Shown: positions 12,601 through 24,264 of the stretch, piece after piece
How the letters are laid out: every line of letters begins with the position of its first letter
Position numbering within the stretch: the stretch's first letter is position 1
Notes under the pieces: generated by a model
The model's database searches: none
Told to the model about the DNA's origin: nothing
The model's input: the letters and a program-made list of their open reading frames with translations, nothing else
Program-made: the position numbers and the translations under genes
Assembly (NCBI GenBank): GCA_948470475.1
Contig: OX419335.1
Span: 43,860,525-43,924,524 of the forward strand
DNA from: Galaxea fascicularis
Lineage: Eukaryota; Cnidaria; Anthozoa; Scleractinia; Euphylliidae
Direction of reading: 5' to 3'
DNA length: 64,000 nucleotides

Positions 12601-15600
12601 GTTGACTCTGTAAATAGCGCCTTTGGACCTTTGGGAAAGGGCACTCTATAAATGTCTTATTATTATTATTATTATTATCTGTATTATTATTATTATTAAA
12701 AAAATATTTTTTGTCTTATTTCTTGGTTTAAAAAATTAATGCAAGTTTATTTCAGGTAATTAGTCAGCAAAAGCCACAGGAGGGAGAAACTCAAATGCGA
12801 ATCAATATTACATGTTTACTTCGAATTTGCTGAACTCTGCATCCTAACTTCATGTTTGTGTCTGTAAAAACAAGTGCTTAAGCACAACCAGGACCAAACA
12901 AGGATGTGTTGATGATAAATTATGCAATCAAAAAGTGCCAAAGTACTAGGAAAGAAGAGCAAATACAAGGATTTGTAAATTTAAGATGAATTATGAATAA
13001 TTAATTAATTAGTAGGGTCAACTCTGACAAGGTTGTCTCAGTAACACAATCCTCATGTAAACGCTTGGTAATGATGTATTGAGAAGGAGGATTGTCTCGG
13101 GTACCCAGGACCACATAAAAAATTAATGGGCCTTCAGGGTCCTCAGTTTACACAGGTGACTTGCAATTTTTGCCATCTGCATTATTTTCCCTGCCTCTCT
13201 GACTTCACCATCAATTACCTCAAGAACTTGGAAGGAAGTTAACAATTTTTTAGTGATTTCTTTGCAATTCTGGAGAGCTGCCAGTCAGTTAGACTTCATT
13301 CTATAGTGGGTCAATGTTTGATGTTAATTGTTATGTTTCTCGCTATTGGACAGTGTGATCTACAGGTTTTGAAGCCAGGTCTAGGGAATAAAGCAGAGTT
13401 CAATCTAACAGTAGAAACAAATTATGCTTTTAAACTGGCCCTCAACAACTCACAAGGAAATTATACATGCAAGTAAGTTTAAATATTTTGTTTAAATTAG
13501 TACAACTGTACTTATATATAGTTAATGCTGGTGTACTTTACTGTGCTATCTTTGCTGCCATTGTTGGCCGTGACAAGAACCAGAGATTTGGGACAAGACC
13601 TTTTTTCAGCCAGCCTAAACAAAACAATACGAAATATCGTCACAATTTGCTCATGCTCAATATTATTACTCTCTGGCATTATCGGTATGTAAGGAATTTG
13701 TGAAACTAGCTGTGGATGAGCTGCAGATTAAGTGATTGGTTGCCAAGCAACAACCTGAACTCCAGTAGTTGGGACTTTTGCAGCGAATGTTTACATGTAG
13801 AAAGTATACTGTACTGGCATTAAGGACCACAGGAGTCAAGTTATCCATGAAGCTTAAGTTGAATACTTGAAGCCTTAGTAGTTGTTAGTAATTTACTGAA
13901 TAACAAGACTACACTCTAAGAAAAGTAGTTGGTTGTCAAAATCGTAAACCCTTGAAATCCAGGGTGCCCAGAATATAGTTTGGTGCAAAAACTAATATTT
14001 CCCGGTTGTGCAAAAGCAAATTTAAGGGCAACTGGTAACTCTAGCCTCAAGCTTAACATACATGTACTGCTACAGTAGAGCACAGGCCTGAATAAGTTTT
14101 TTCTTGCAGAACTAAACAATACAAGTTTGAAGAACATGGCTTATACCTCTACAAGGTCCATTCCATTCGAGGACAAAAAAATATCACTTGTGTGATAACA
14201 AAAGGAGATGCTGAGCCAGATAATCCATTTATGCGTGAGTACAAAATTTCTGACAGTGAGTGCAATACAATCATGTACATGTATTTGCTGGCATTTTATC
14301 AACTTCATAATCCTGGGAAGTGTGATCAGGCACTGCATTTAATGAATCTCCCACATTTGCAGATCATAGTATGATCTACATGTACATGTATCATAAAGTT
14401 CTCACCACACCAAAACACTGATGGGATATCTTCACTCAGCCAGTCATAGCATACCTTGATACATGTAGCATCATGAAAATCTCTCTCGATGAGATATCAC
14501 AACCCATCCCTATACATGAGGTTTACACTTGATGTCCATTGTATAATATATGTAATTAGTATGTGTATTTGTATTCAGTTGAATTACATGTACATGTAAG
14601 TTTTAAAGAACATTCTTATAGCGTGCACTAATCTTTCACTTGAATTGTAATTATTTATAGCCTTGCTCTATGCCTTTCTTTGCATTTTGGGAGTCGCCTT
14701 TTTGTGGACTCTGTTGCTCTACATGTTAAGGTGAGATTGAGCTCCAAACAGTAAGAACATTGTCCAGTATACATGTACTTAATAATTAAATTCTTTAATT
14801 TAATTTAATTTAATTTAATAGTAGCTTCCATTTAGTGAAAATGACATTACAAAAAAGAAACACTAAAAATGAGGGACTAACGTACGAACTTGAACTCCCA
14901 GCGAGGTCAACCCCATAACTATATTCTTATACTTATAGAAAAAGCAGATATCACGATATTCGTGCCAATAACATAATGGTAACAATTTTAGCATTTTTAA
15001 GCGGGACTTATAGTCGGGTCTTTCCCACACTTTATAACTACAGTTTAAAATGAAACGAGTTGCCCACCGTTGAACACCGTCTAGAATACGCAAATGATGT
15101 GACCCAAACCTCTCTAGCATAGCCTACTGTATATATGTAAGTGGGAACGCACAAAAGAAAGATAATAGCGTTCTTTTGCTATTGGTCCCAATGTCAGTAC
15201 AATTCCGACGGAGAAAACCCAACATCCGGTTGGCTTTGGCTACAACGCATTCAATGTGAGAGCACACATAACCTAATTCTAATTGTTTTATATGCAAAAT
15301 ACCACTGTGCTATTTTGCATAGTAACAAATTCAAGCTTGTTTGAACTATAAACCAAACTCAAGTAGAATTTGAAATTATTAAATAAATTATGTTGTAAGT
15401 AAAATTGCATTTTTAACAATTATACATCACTTACTATATGTGGTGCCTTTTATTCATACATAATTATAGGAAGTACAATGTCTTTGTCAACTGGAAATTT
15501 TTTCAAGACACAGAAAGTCTTATAAATGCTGTAAGTACTGCTGATATTCAGGCACCACCACTGTGAAGTTTGTGGGGGTAACACACATTGCATAACTGAA

Positions 15601-17060
15601 TGTTACTTTGTTTCTGTTGTCTTTCAGGATCTGGGCACACCTAATTTCAGTGGTTCTGTGGATGAACGTGCACATGACCCAGATCAGATGGTTGGTTATG
15701 TGACGTCATTACTTGGCTTTTCTAGTTGATGATTTTTCTTGATAAAAATTGTTGTGATCTTAATTGTTCTTTAACAACCATGGCAGTCCATGAATCAGAG
15801 CAAGTTTAAAATAACATTAATTTTAGTAAATAATGCTTTATATTTTTTTGCATGTCTTTGCTTTAGCAAATCTCTTGATCCAATAATTTTTTTTTCTTTT
15901 TCTTTTTTGCTGTGCAGCCAGAAAAGCCAAAGAAGCAAAGACTCAAGTCACTTGATACTTTTCGTGGGTTAGTACTTCTTATTTGAAAGGGGCACTGCCA
16001 TGAGGGTTTGCTGGTTTCTGGCCTAAACTTCATAGAAATGCCAACTTAATGACCTTTACTCATGCCAAAGCATTCCTTGAGATGTAGGAGAACGATACAT
16101 GTATCATTCATTTTTGTTTTCAGGAAAAGTCGTCCACAGTCATTTTTGTGCACCATGGCAGTAATTAATATAGCAGCGGATAATTATGGTAGTGGCAAAC
16201 CTTAACATGTCATTTTTTACCTTGTGACACAAAAACTCATTGATTCAACCTCACTTGTTCAAATCAAATCAAATCAATTTTGGTTAAGGAGGGGTGACAC
16301 TTAACAGTCATTATCACTAACAAACCTGTGGCAATCAGGAATTCTGGATTGAATTGGAATTTGGAAATGCTGGTTATTGAGGAGAGGGGAAATCCTAAGT
16401 ACCCAGGAGAAAACCTCACAGAGCAAGAATGAGGACCAACTACAAACTCAATCCACAATACTGCATGACCCCAAGAATGGGACTTGAACCTGGACCACAT
16501 TGGTGGGAGACGAGTGCTCTCACACCTGCACTTTCATTGCTCCTTGTTGATTTGAGTGTTTTCTTCCCTGTGGTAGGATTGCTTTGACCATAATGATCTT
16601 TGTGAATTATGGAGGAGGTGGATACTATTTCTTCAAGCATGCCAGATGGAATGGTGGGTGACAATCAATCAAATTAGTGTGCCAGTGCAGGCAAGGTATC
16701 CCATATCATACACTGTACAGTGTACACTGTTGGTAGCTAGTCAGCTTGTCAGTCTTGGGTTTGGTCATTCAGTGAGTACATCAGTCACACAGTACTGGAA
16801 ATAATTTTTCTTCCATAACATGACATTCATCCTTTCATATCTTTGTTTAGGTCAGACATTTTACCAATTTGACGTGACATTAATTAGCACAACATAATTT
16901 GAATTTGTTCAGACATCATGTTCAATTATAATGTGAAATTGGTTGGACATTTTCAAAATTTGGTCAGACAATGTCTAGTGACCGACTGTTGTTTCCAGCA
17001 CTGCTTACAGTGTACAGTCATGTACTTAGAAAGTCAGTCTGTATGTTGGTTGGTCTGTTG

Positions 17061-17103
<43 letters not shown>

Positions 17104-20100
17104 AGTCAGTCAGTCAGTCAGTCAGTCAGTCAGTCAGTCAGTCAGTCACTGAACCATCTTTAGTTAGTGTAAGCCATTCTCTCTTTATTCAGTCAATAAT
17201 ATTAATGTTATTTCAAATGGCTTCTGAATTTTTTTAAATTGATTCTTTTCCTTTTTCTCTTGTTCTCCAGGACTAACAGTAGCTGACCTTGTATTTCCAT
17301 GGTATGTTTAAAGTGACAAAGCTTTTTTACAGTGATATTTTGTAGGTGGAAAAAAACGTTGATTTTACCGGCCATAAAGTACATGAGATGTCAGCCATTG
17401 AATTCTGTGTTTGCACCTTAGGTTCATGTGGATCATGGGTCTTTCGATTGTCATCTCTTTTCGGTCACTGAGACAGCAGCAGATGAGACCAATCACAATA
17501 TTTCTCAAGATAATACGACGGACTATCATTCTTTTTGGTCTGGGTCTCCTAGTAAGCAACTGTAAGTTTCAGTCTGTTAGCACTTAATAGGTACTTAATA
17601 TACTAACTGTACTTTTAATACTTTTTATCAATGCTGTAGCAGTTATTTTAGTTATAAATGATAATAATGATTATGAATAACTCACAAAGTATTCTTCAAG
17701 TTTAATACATCAATTTTTAATTTTACTGCATACATGTTTTGGCATTTATGTCTGCTTCTTCAGTCAGTGCCAATTACAAAGAACTGATCAGAGGACTTAA
17801 AGTATCTGTAGTGATTGTTTCTCTATTTAACCATACATGGAGCAGTTCGTACTTTGTAACTTCTTTTCTCTCAGCCATATCATGACCAGTTGTATTTATT
17901 TTAACAGTCCTAATTTGTTTGTTGGTTCTCTACTCTGCCGTGAGAGGTTTTTCTCCTGGTACTCCAGTTGATTTGATTTGAGAATTGGAAAGATTTAGAA
18001 TTGTAACTAGGTGCATTTGGAAATTTTAGGCATTTGGAAACTTACTGTACTTGAGTTTGCATGGTATAAATAAATATTTTGTTGTTATTATTAATGATAT
18101 GAATATAGAAACTACACTTGTATCCCAAGAAAATATCTGCCTGTTGATATGTGAATTGATCTGTAAATTTTGTTTTTACATTGATCATGGATTATAAAAT
18201 GACTTTACTATCCATGCATTGATCATCTCAAGTTACATGTATTATATTTTTTTCACATTTCTGAGTTCACCAAGAATTTTTTAACCAAGAGCAGTAAAAA
18301 TACACTGATATGTATATTTTTTCTTTCCTTTGCCCTTCTGCATACTCAGTGGCAGACTTGGCTAACTACAGAATTCCAGGAGTTCTTCAGAGATTTGCAG
18401 CCTGCTACTTTATTGTTGCCATGCTGCAACTGGTTATTAATCCTGGGATGGACTCTGTCTTGGTAAATTTCTGTTATCCAAGCTACATGCACGCTGTACA
18501 AGTAGTGGTATTGCATTGCAGCTGTATGGGTGATGCAATGCAACTCTGGATGCAAAAAATGGGGTAGTGATGTGCGATTCTTAACATGCAGAGGCTGCTT
18601 GCTTGTGGTGCTCACTTTTATATTACACTTTGGTCAAATCTTTTAAAATGAAAATGTGAGGAAATAATTTTTTTTTTTTTGACTTGATGTAGAGATGGCT
18701 TCATCTACACTGCTTAAATGCATGTACAGTGTAGCTAGGCTTCATTTTAATGTTGATGGCCAGGTAATTGAAAGAAAAACTATAAAACGGGTCTTTTGGT
18801 AGAAACGCAAATGTAATAATTATGGTACATAAAGTGTAATGAAAATACATGCACAGCTGTACTTTATGATACAGTGTATCCAATTTCAGTATTAGTCCTT
18901 TACATACAATGTATGTGATGTTTTTATGCTTAGCCTGTGGGCGCATGGTGGAATCCTATCAGAGATGTTGTCGCTCTCTGGAGCCAGTGGCTTGTGATGT
19001 TAGGTGTTTTAGCTATCTATATCATTGTCACATTTGCTCTTCAAATGCCTGGTTGTCCACGGTGAGTGTTGACGTTGTTTATGTTATGTCCATGGTATTA
19101 GGGACCTATACAACAAATGTAGATTTGCGTATGAGTGTGACCGATCAACCTCCCATAGCATTGCCTCTTTCTTCTTGCTTACCGGATACAGTGCAAACAA
19201 ATTTAATTAATTACAGTCGAACCTGTATTAAGCGGCACTGTATGAAGCAGTCACCCTCTATTAAGCGGTCATCGGCAAAAGGCGTGAATTCTCTGAATGG
19301 TTTTGACTTATTGTTGTAAGTGGTCTCTTAACCGTGGTCTCCTCTGATACTCTTTTTTTCAGAGGAATACATTAAATTTTTACAAGAGTATTGAAGCAGA
19401 AATTTGTGAAATTTTAAGAATAAACCCGAGGCTGAGATTTGGAAAAGAATGTAATTTTGTGTGGTGCGAATACAATACAATACCATTATATGTTTTAACT
19501 AAACCATATAGAATTCTTCACTTTGGCAAAACTAGCCAAAAACAGAAACAGCACGAGTACTAGTCGTATGTTCGATGCTAATAATAATTATTTCTGTAAG
19601 ATGTCAGGTATGTCATATCAGGCTTTAGTGGTCTTTATTGGCTGTAGTCTGGCTCCAAAGTTACTTCAACGCCATCAAAGCCATCATAGGAAACGAAGAT
19701 TCAACACAATAATATTTTCAACCCAAAATCAGTAAAAAAAAAAAACAATATTCAGCCTGAGCCGGAAAAACAATAATCTTATAAGAAAAAAGATTGTAAG
19801 CGGTTGCGCTCACCCTCTACTAAGTCCCAACAAACGGTTTCTATATTAAACGGTCAATATGGAAAAGAAAATAACTTGGCGTTACTGTTTTATAGGTCTG
19901 CTTTATACAATGTTCTCCATTATTGCAGTTTTTTAACCTAGCAACTTATTTTGGAAACGCCTTTGTGTCACACTGTTCATTTTATAATAGGTGATTAATC
20001 TAATATGAAATGGCGCCTGCCTTGTTTACTTTTTTTACTTTTTTTTTAAGGATAGTTCATTAAAAACTCATTGCAGTAATATACACAATATAAGGCTGAA

Positions 20101-23100
20101 TTACTGAGCTATGTACAATATTATATAATACTAGAATATAAATACAATAAATTATACTAAGATATAATTACTAAAACTATATCATGAATAAATCAGTACA
20201 AGTCAGTCGGTGAACTTATAAGTGACAAACTCTTGAGTGCGCTTAGTTCTACAAGAATGACGCGTGATACGGCTAACTCCAGATCTGAGATTGTAATTGT
20301 GTGCAAGGGATGGTTCACGTGTATTCTGTGCAACCTGTATTAAGCGGTCGGTCACTTTGCCATTCCCCGAGGGTGACCGTTTAATACAGGTTCGACTATT
20401 GAAACAAGGTTTGAACAGGGTTTTCAAAAGTTGCCGGCGCCCGACGCAAATCACTGGCTACTTTAAGCGTTTGCGCCGGATACTTCGGCATAAACCTCGG
20501 CTCCGCCACACTGTGCTGCTATCGCAGCGCAGTAGTCCTCCGGGTACTTCTGAATATCCTCCTGCTACTCTTTTTCTTTTTGGAACCCCTGTTTGAAAAG
20601 CCGTATTCATACAGTTATGTATAGTATACTGGTGAATATGTTTTGGCTGGTTTATTAAGCACTTCGATGTTTGTTGCAGAGGCTACATTGGTCCTGGTGG
20701 CTTAGCTGATATTAATTATTACAACTGTACGGGAGGAACCGCTGGGTACGTAGATAGACACTTGTTTGGCTCAAACCATATCTACAGGAATCCAACCTGC
20801 AAGGTGCGATAAAACATTGTATGCTTTGTTTGTTTACTTTGTGGGACTTTTCCTCCTTTTCTTAAGGCAGTCCTTTAAATAAGCAATATAGCTTCCTGGA
20901 CTGCCTGCTTAATGTATGATAATTAAATGTAATTTGGTGCTATAATTTGTAAAAGCAAATAAACTGAACTGAACTGAACTGAACTGACTTTGTGATTTCT
21001 TTCGAGCTCACTGTTTTAATTTGATGATCTCAAAGTATCTGTTTTTGTAACATGCACATTTCGTCGGGCTACATGCAGGAAACAAGCTGCTGTTCGCTAT
21101 ATTCAGCGATGTCAACCCTTCGTAAATCTGAGTGGCCTATTTGACAGTTTTTCTCATTTTTGTCGCAGAAAACCTATAAAACTGAAGTGCCATACGACCC
21201 TGAAGGTGCTTTGGGTACACTGACATCTGCGTTCCTAGTGTTTCTTGGAGTACAGGTTTGATTGGCATTCAAGTGCATGTAGTAAGGAAACTGGTTCATC
21301 TCCCGGCGCCAGCATATTTCAAGAAAAGAATGGAAAAAACAAAAGGGGGAAGGGGGGAGGGCACCGAAGGAGAGACGCCTGAGATTATTGAGCCATGCAC
21401 GGTGTTAAGAGCAACTCCAAAGTACTGTTGAGAGCTGAGTTCTGGTTTGCTGAAGAGACGTTTTTTCGTATTGTGCTTTTGATAGATCAAACCCCTCGCC
21501 ACACGCGAACTTCTCAAGCAATCCCTGGTCATTGGGAGCTTATTAAGCAACGACAACAGCCACGTCAGCTAGAGCGTCATTTAAAACTGCGAGGATCATT
21601 CTTCATTTGATTAACTTCTCGTTTTTGTAACTCTTTTCGCAATCATTCCAATTTGTTTAACTTTGAAAATGCTGGGAGACTCTCCAGGAAGTAAGTTACT
21701 ATGAACGGTGTCAAAGTATGGAAAAAGAAAGAAGATTTTTCCGTCATACGCTCACGTTCTCGATATAACCTAAACTTTGGCCATTTCACGTTGTTGTTTT
21801 GCAGATGACGGCAAAGAAATTTACAACACTTTAAAACGCACCTGTAAAGCGATTGTTTTTGCTCGTTAATTAAGCCTTTTGTTCTGTGTCGTCTTTGTCG
21901 TTGCCGTCCTCGTTTCTTAAGCTCCCTGATAGAAAGGGCAGACCATCCATGCCAGTCAGGATCTTTCTAAATTTTATTTTTCTTATTGTCGTACAGGCTG
22001 GATATACGTTGTTCACATTTCCTAACCACATCGCTAGAATGAAGCGTTGGATCATTTGGTCATTACTTTTGGTAAGTTCTTGAAATCATAAGGATGCCAA
22101 TCGCAGAAAGTAAAAGTCATAAGCGTAAAATTGTGAGGTGAGAGCGCATCTCTCACGGGACGTTTTCTGGTTAAATGTCAGAAATGTGGAAAACTGAGAT
22201 ACTGTCTTGTTATTGCGCACTTAGGGCTGTGCCACGTTAGCGCTAACTGGAGCGAAAAATGAGGGTGTTATTCCATTAAACAAGAACTTGTGGTAAGTGT
22301 CATGGACGGTTTCGTGGTTTCAAAGAGTGATTAAGACAAGCTTTAAATATTTTCCCATCCTTCCCTTTTCTAGGGATTGGATGACTGACTACTGCTTCTC
22401 TAGAGAAATGACTGACATCAGTGAATGACTGTCTGACTGACTGTCTGTTTTTCCAATAGGCCCTTTGCATTTTACGATCCCATGGTACAAAAACCTCCGT
22501 GCTGGAGAGCAAACTGTTCACTGGGACATCCAAAACAAAAGAATATTAAGTTAAGTTGCTTTGTTTTGGATGTCCCAGTGTCCCAGGTTGCTCTCCAACA
22601 TGGCAGTTTTTCTACCATGTGATCGTAAACAGCAAAGGGCCTCTTGACCACGTCCTTGACTTGGTAACTGGCTGCCTGGCTAGACTCTGGCGGTGTGTAT
22701 ACTTCATGGGTGAATGCCATAAGTGCACCCAACATATATTGTTTAAGAAACACCCTAAGCTATACTTAAACATCTCTAGACATCCGTAAAGATCCTTAGG
22801 CATCCTTAGCTATACTTAAACATCCTTGGGCATCCTTAGCTATATTGAAAAAGGATGTCCAAGGATGTTTAAGTATAGCCCAGGATGTCTAAGGATGTTT
22901 ACGGATGTCTAGGGATGTTTAAGTATAGCTCAGGATGTCTAAGGATGTTTACGGATGTCTAGGGATGTTTAAGTATAGTTCAGGATGTCTAAGGATGTTT
23001 ACGGATGTCTAGGAATGTTTAAGTATGGCTAAGGATGTTCAAGGATGTTTAAGTATAGCTAAGGATGTCTAAGGATGTTTACGGATGTCTAGGGATGTTT

Positions 23101-24006
23101 AAGTATAGCTAAGGATGTTTACGGATGTCTAGGGGTGTTTAAGTATAGCTAAGGATGTTCAAGGGTGTTTACGGATGTCTAAGGATGTTTAAGGATAGCA
23201 CAGGATGTCTAAGGATGGTAACGAATGTCTAAGGGTGTTTAAGTATAGTCAAGGATGTTCAAGGTTGTTTAAGTATAGCTGAGGGTGTTTGTTGAACGAT
23301 ATATATTGGGTGCACTTATGGCATTCAGCCATGAGGTATATACCACTCTGGCTACCTGAGTAATGGACTCACTGAGTGGCTGACTGACCTACTGACTGAC
23401 TGACTGACTGACTGACTGACTGACTGACTGACTGACTGACTGACTGACTGACTGACTGACTGACTTAAGCATCTGTCAAGAGTCGTTCCACCTCAATCTT
23501 TTCATAAAAAGACTACTTCTAGCCAATCAAAGCCGATTCCTTAGTGTCGTGAGACTGACCCTCTTCTTCATTACTACTTGCATTCGGTGATGCTTTTGGC
23601 AGTTTTGCCATTAACCAAGAGTAAGATTAAACTCGCAAGCTTTCTCTTCTTGTTTTTTTTTTTTTTTTTTCAGGTCCGTATCATTCATTTTTGCCACTGG
23701 CGCCATGGCATTCTTCTTGCTTTCTCTCTGTTACCTCTTTATAGACGTGTTAGGATGGTGGACCGGAGCGCCATTTATCTTCCCAGGTAACCAACACGTT
23801 TAGGGAGTTTTTTTTTTCTTCTAATATTTAGTGTTAAAGGCGCCCCTCTGCATGCCTGCATGACTGACTGACTGGTTGGTTGTCTGGCGTGGCTGGCTGG
23901 CTGGCAGCGAGTCCGACACAGACTTACTGACTTACTAGCTACAGTCACTGCAGTGACTATGGTGACTATCTGCTTGCTTGCTTGATTGATTGATTGATTG
24001 ACTGAT

Positions 24007-24075
<69 letters not shown>

Positions 24076-24264
24076 CCTTCAGGAATGAACTCCATCTTAG
24101 TTTATGTTGGAAGTGAAATTCTGAATGACTATTTCCCGTTCAGCTGGACAGTAAGAGGTCATGTACAACACGCTGAGTTTTTGGCAATGAATCTGGTTGG
24201 AACAACAGCCTGGATTATAATATCATATTATCTGCACTATATCAAGTTCTTTGTCAAGATTTAG
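6614..24264 (+). CDS. HGSNAT: Heparan-alpha-glucosaminide N-acetyltransferase, complete, 19 coding exons
   Basis: Exons: 6614-6701, 9697-9845, 13354-13472, 14110-14234, 14661-14730, 15470-15530, 15628-15690, 15918-15967, 16577-16653, 17271-17301, 17422-17561, 18350-18462, 18934-19061, 20680-20803, 21169-21255, 21997-22071, 22225-22292, 23674-23786, 24083-24264. They total 1863 nt (620 aa), close to the 635-aa human enzyme, and every phase joins. The enzyme moves acetyl groups from cytosolic acetyl-CoA to terminal glucosamine of heparan sulfate in lysosomes. Seen in order: signal peptide, luminal domain, SLDTFRG, the active-site region [15 protein letters not shown] (His about residue 263, equivalent to human His269), [57 protein letters not shown] and [11 protein letters not shown], with many membrane helices. 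The donor of exon 7 is the weakest call: GTTGGT at 15691, or GTGACG at 15700, which would add three codons. Exon 10 is a 31-nt microexon. An AATAAA lies at 24383-24388. Confidence 0.95.
7292..8604 (+). repeat. Dispersed repeat, copy 1, interrupted by an insertion
   Basis: This sequence in HGSNAT intron 1 is closely similar and in the same orientation to 60537-61119. Shared stretches include the start 'aaggtaattcctctgaattg', the central 'atggcgattttctcc' and the end 'tttgatgtttttgacgttgg'. This copy is split at 7399/8105 by a 705-bp inverted-repeat element that the other copy lacks. The family is not recognised. Confidence 0.75.
7400..8104. mobile_element. hAT-like non-autonomous DNA transposon
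   Basis: The ends are inverted repeats: CAGGGTCCGACATT at the left and, on the opposite strand at the right, CAGGGTCCGAAATT. CAGGG termini are typical of hAT elements. TGAAG flanks it on both sides (7395-7399 and 8105-8109). The interior has several 'ggcgaccaa' motifs in both orientations and no transposase frame. hAT elements usually make 8-bp duplications; only 5 bp are clear here, so the superfamily is provisional. Confidence 0.65.
9139..9212. repeat. Short inverted repeat (hairpin MITE remnant)
   Basis: AGCCTCCTAAGCAGACATTC at the left pairs, with one or two mismatches, with its reverse complement at the right end, separated by about 26 bp. It lies in HGSNAT intron 1. Confidence 0.6.
11217..12720 (+). 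mobile_element. Degenerate CR1/L2-like LINE 3' fragment
   Basis: Broken frames encode the C-terminal part of a non-LTR reverse transcriptase. Recognisable pieces are [20 protein letters not shown] (11288-11347), [15 protein letters not shown] (11441-11485), [20 protein letters not shown] (about 11584-11643) and [11 protein letters not shown] near 12457-12489. Frameshifts separate them. The tail 'ctttgggaaagggcactctataaatgt' followed by a TAT repeat (12650-12700) is the usual 3' end of this type. It sits in HGSNAT intron 2 in sense orientation and cannot be active. Confidence 0.8.
14863..15258 (-). mobile_element. LINE reverse-transcriptase C-terminal fragment
   Basis: On the minus strand, the pieces [16 protein letters not shown], then [37 protein letters not shown] and [11 protein letters not shown] match the C-terminal region of non-LTR retrotransposon polymerases. 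A frame break near 15120 separates the first from the rest. It lies antisense in HGSNAT intron 5. Confidence 0.75.
16262..16548 (-). repeat. tRNA-derived SINE, second family
   Basis: On the minus strand the tRNA-like head has GTGTGAGAGCACT (A-box region, 16513-16525) and GGTTCAAGTCC (B box, 16480-16490). It is followed by the tail 'gttggtcctcattcttgctc', 'gaggttttctcctgggtac' and 'cctctcctcaataaccagc'. I recognise this body as a common cnidarian SINE. It ends in CAAAT-type A-rich repeats near 16262 and lies in HGSNAT intron 8, antisense to the gene. Confidence 0.75.
17061..17148 (+). repeat. (GTCA)n microsatellite
   Basis: About 22 near-perfect tetranucleotide units lie in HGSNAT intron 9. 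Open frames across it (poly Ser-Gln-Ser-Val) are artefacts of the repeat. Confidence 0.95.
17913..17980 (+). repeat. Fragment of the second SINE family
   Basis: The sequence 'gttggttctctactctgc' followed by 'gagaggtttttctcctgg' is the body of the same SINE family seen on the minus strand at 16262-16548, without its tRNA-like head. It lies in HGSNAT intron 11. Confidence 0.65.
19214..20397. mobile_element. Inverted-repeat DNA transposon remnant, 1.2 kb
   Basis: The left end CAGTCGAACCTGTATTAAGC and the right end, read on the minus strand as AGTCGAACCTGTATTAAACG, form an imperfect terminal inverted repeat that continues into a shared 'gtcaccctc' segment. Internal sub-copies of the motif occur near 19795-19855 and 20334-20350. 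No transposase frame survives. Ends of the form CAGTNGAACC with a TA at the insertion point suggest a Tc1/mariner/pogo relative; this is provisional. It lies in HGSNAT intron 13. Confidence 0.6.
22454..22646. mobile_element. Palindromic MITE
   Basis: Almost the whole 193 bp is a hairpin: arms of about 85 bp (for example AGGCCCTTTGC, TTTACGATC, GGAGAGCAA and CTGGGACATCC in both) around a loop of about 20 bp near 22549. It lies in HGSNAT intron 17, 45 bp before the fold-back element at 22692. Confidence 0.75.
22692..23344. mobile_element. Fold-back element built of a 10-bp/50-bp minisatellite
   Basis: The ends are inverted repeats: GGTGTGTATACTTCATGG at the left and GGTATATACCTCATGG on the opposite strand at the right. 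Both continue through TGAATGCCATAAGTGCACCC. An exact 8-bp duplication ACTCTGGC flanks it (22684-22691 and 23345-23352). The interior is decamers of the AAGGATGTTT type arranged in 50-bp higher units. They run in one orientation from about 22840 and in the opposite orientation in the left arm, so the whole element can fold back. There is no coding capacity. It lies in HGSNAT intron 17. Confidence 0.85.
23380..23464 (+). repeat. (TGAC)n microsatellite
   Basis: About 20 tetranucleotide units lie in HGSNAT intron 17, starting 28 bp after the fold-back element's right target-site copy. Confidence 0.95.
23981..24075 (+). repeat. (GATT)n microsatellite next to a splice acceptor
   Basis: About 23 GATT units, with two interruptions, end 7 bp before the first base of HGSNAT's last exon (24083). 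The repeat therefore occupies the branch-point and pyrimidine-tract region of intron 18. Confidence 0.95.

Noticed and set aside
16918..17237. Frames rich in Ser-Gln-Val repeats
   Set aside because: They are translations of the (GTCA)n microsatellite in an HGSNAT intron.
18909..19319. 136-codon plus-strand open frame
   Set aside because: It overlaps HGSNAT exon 13 in a wrong frame. The conserved frame ([14 protein letters not shown]) is a different one.
23775..24095. Minus-strand frame with Asn-Gln-Ser-Ile repeats
   Set aside because: It is a translation of the (GATT)n microsatellite.
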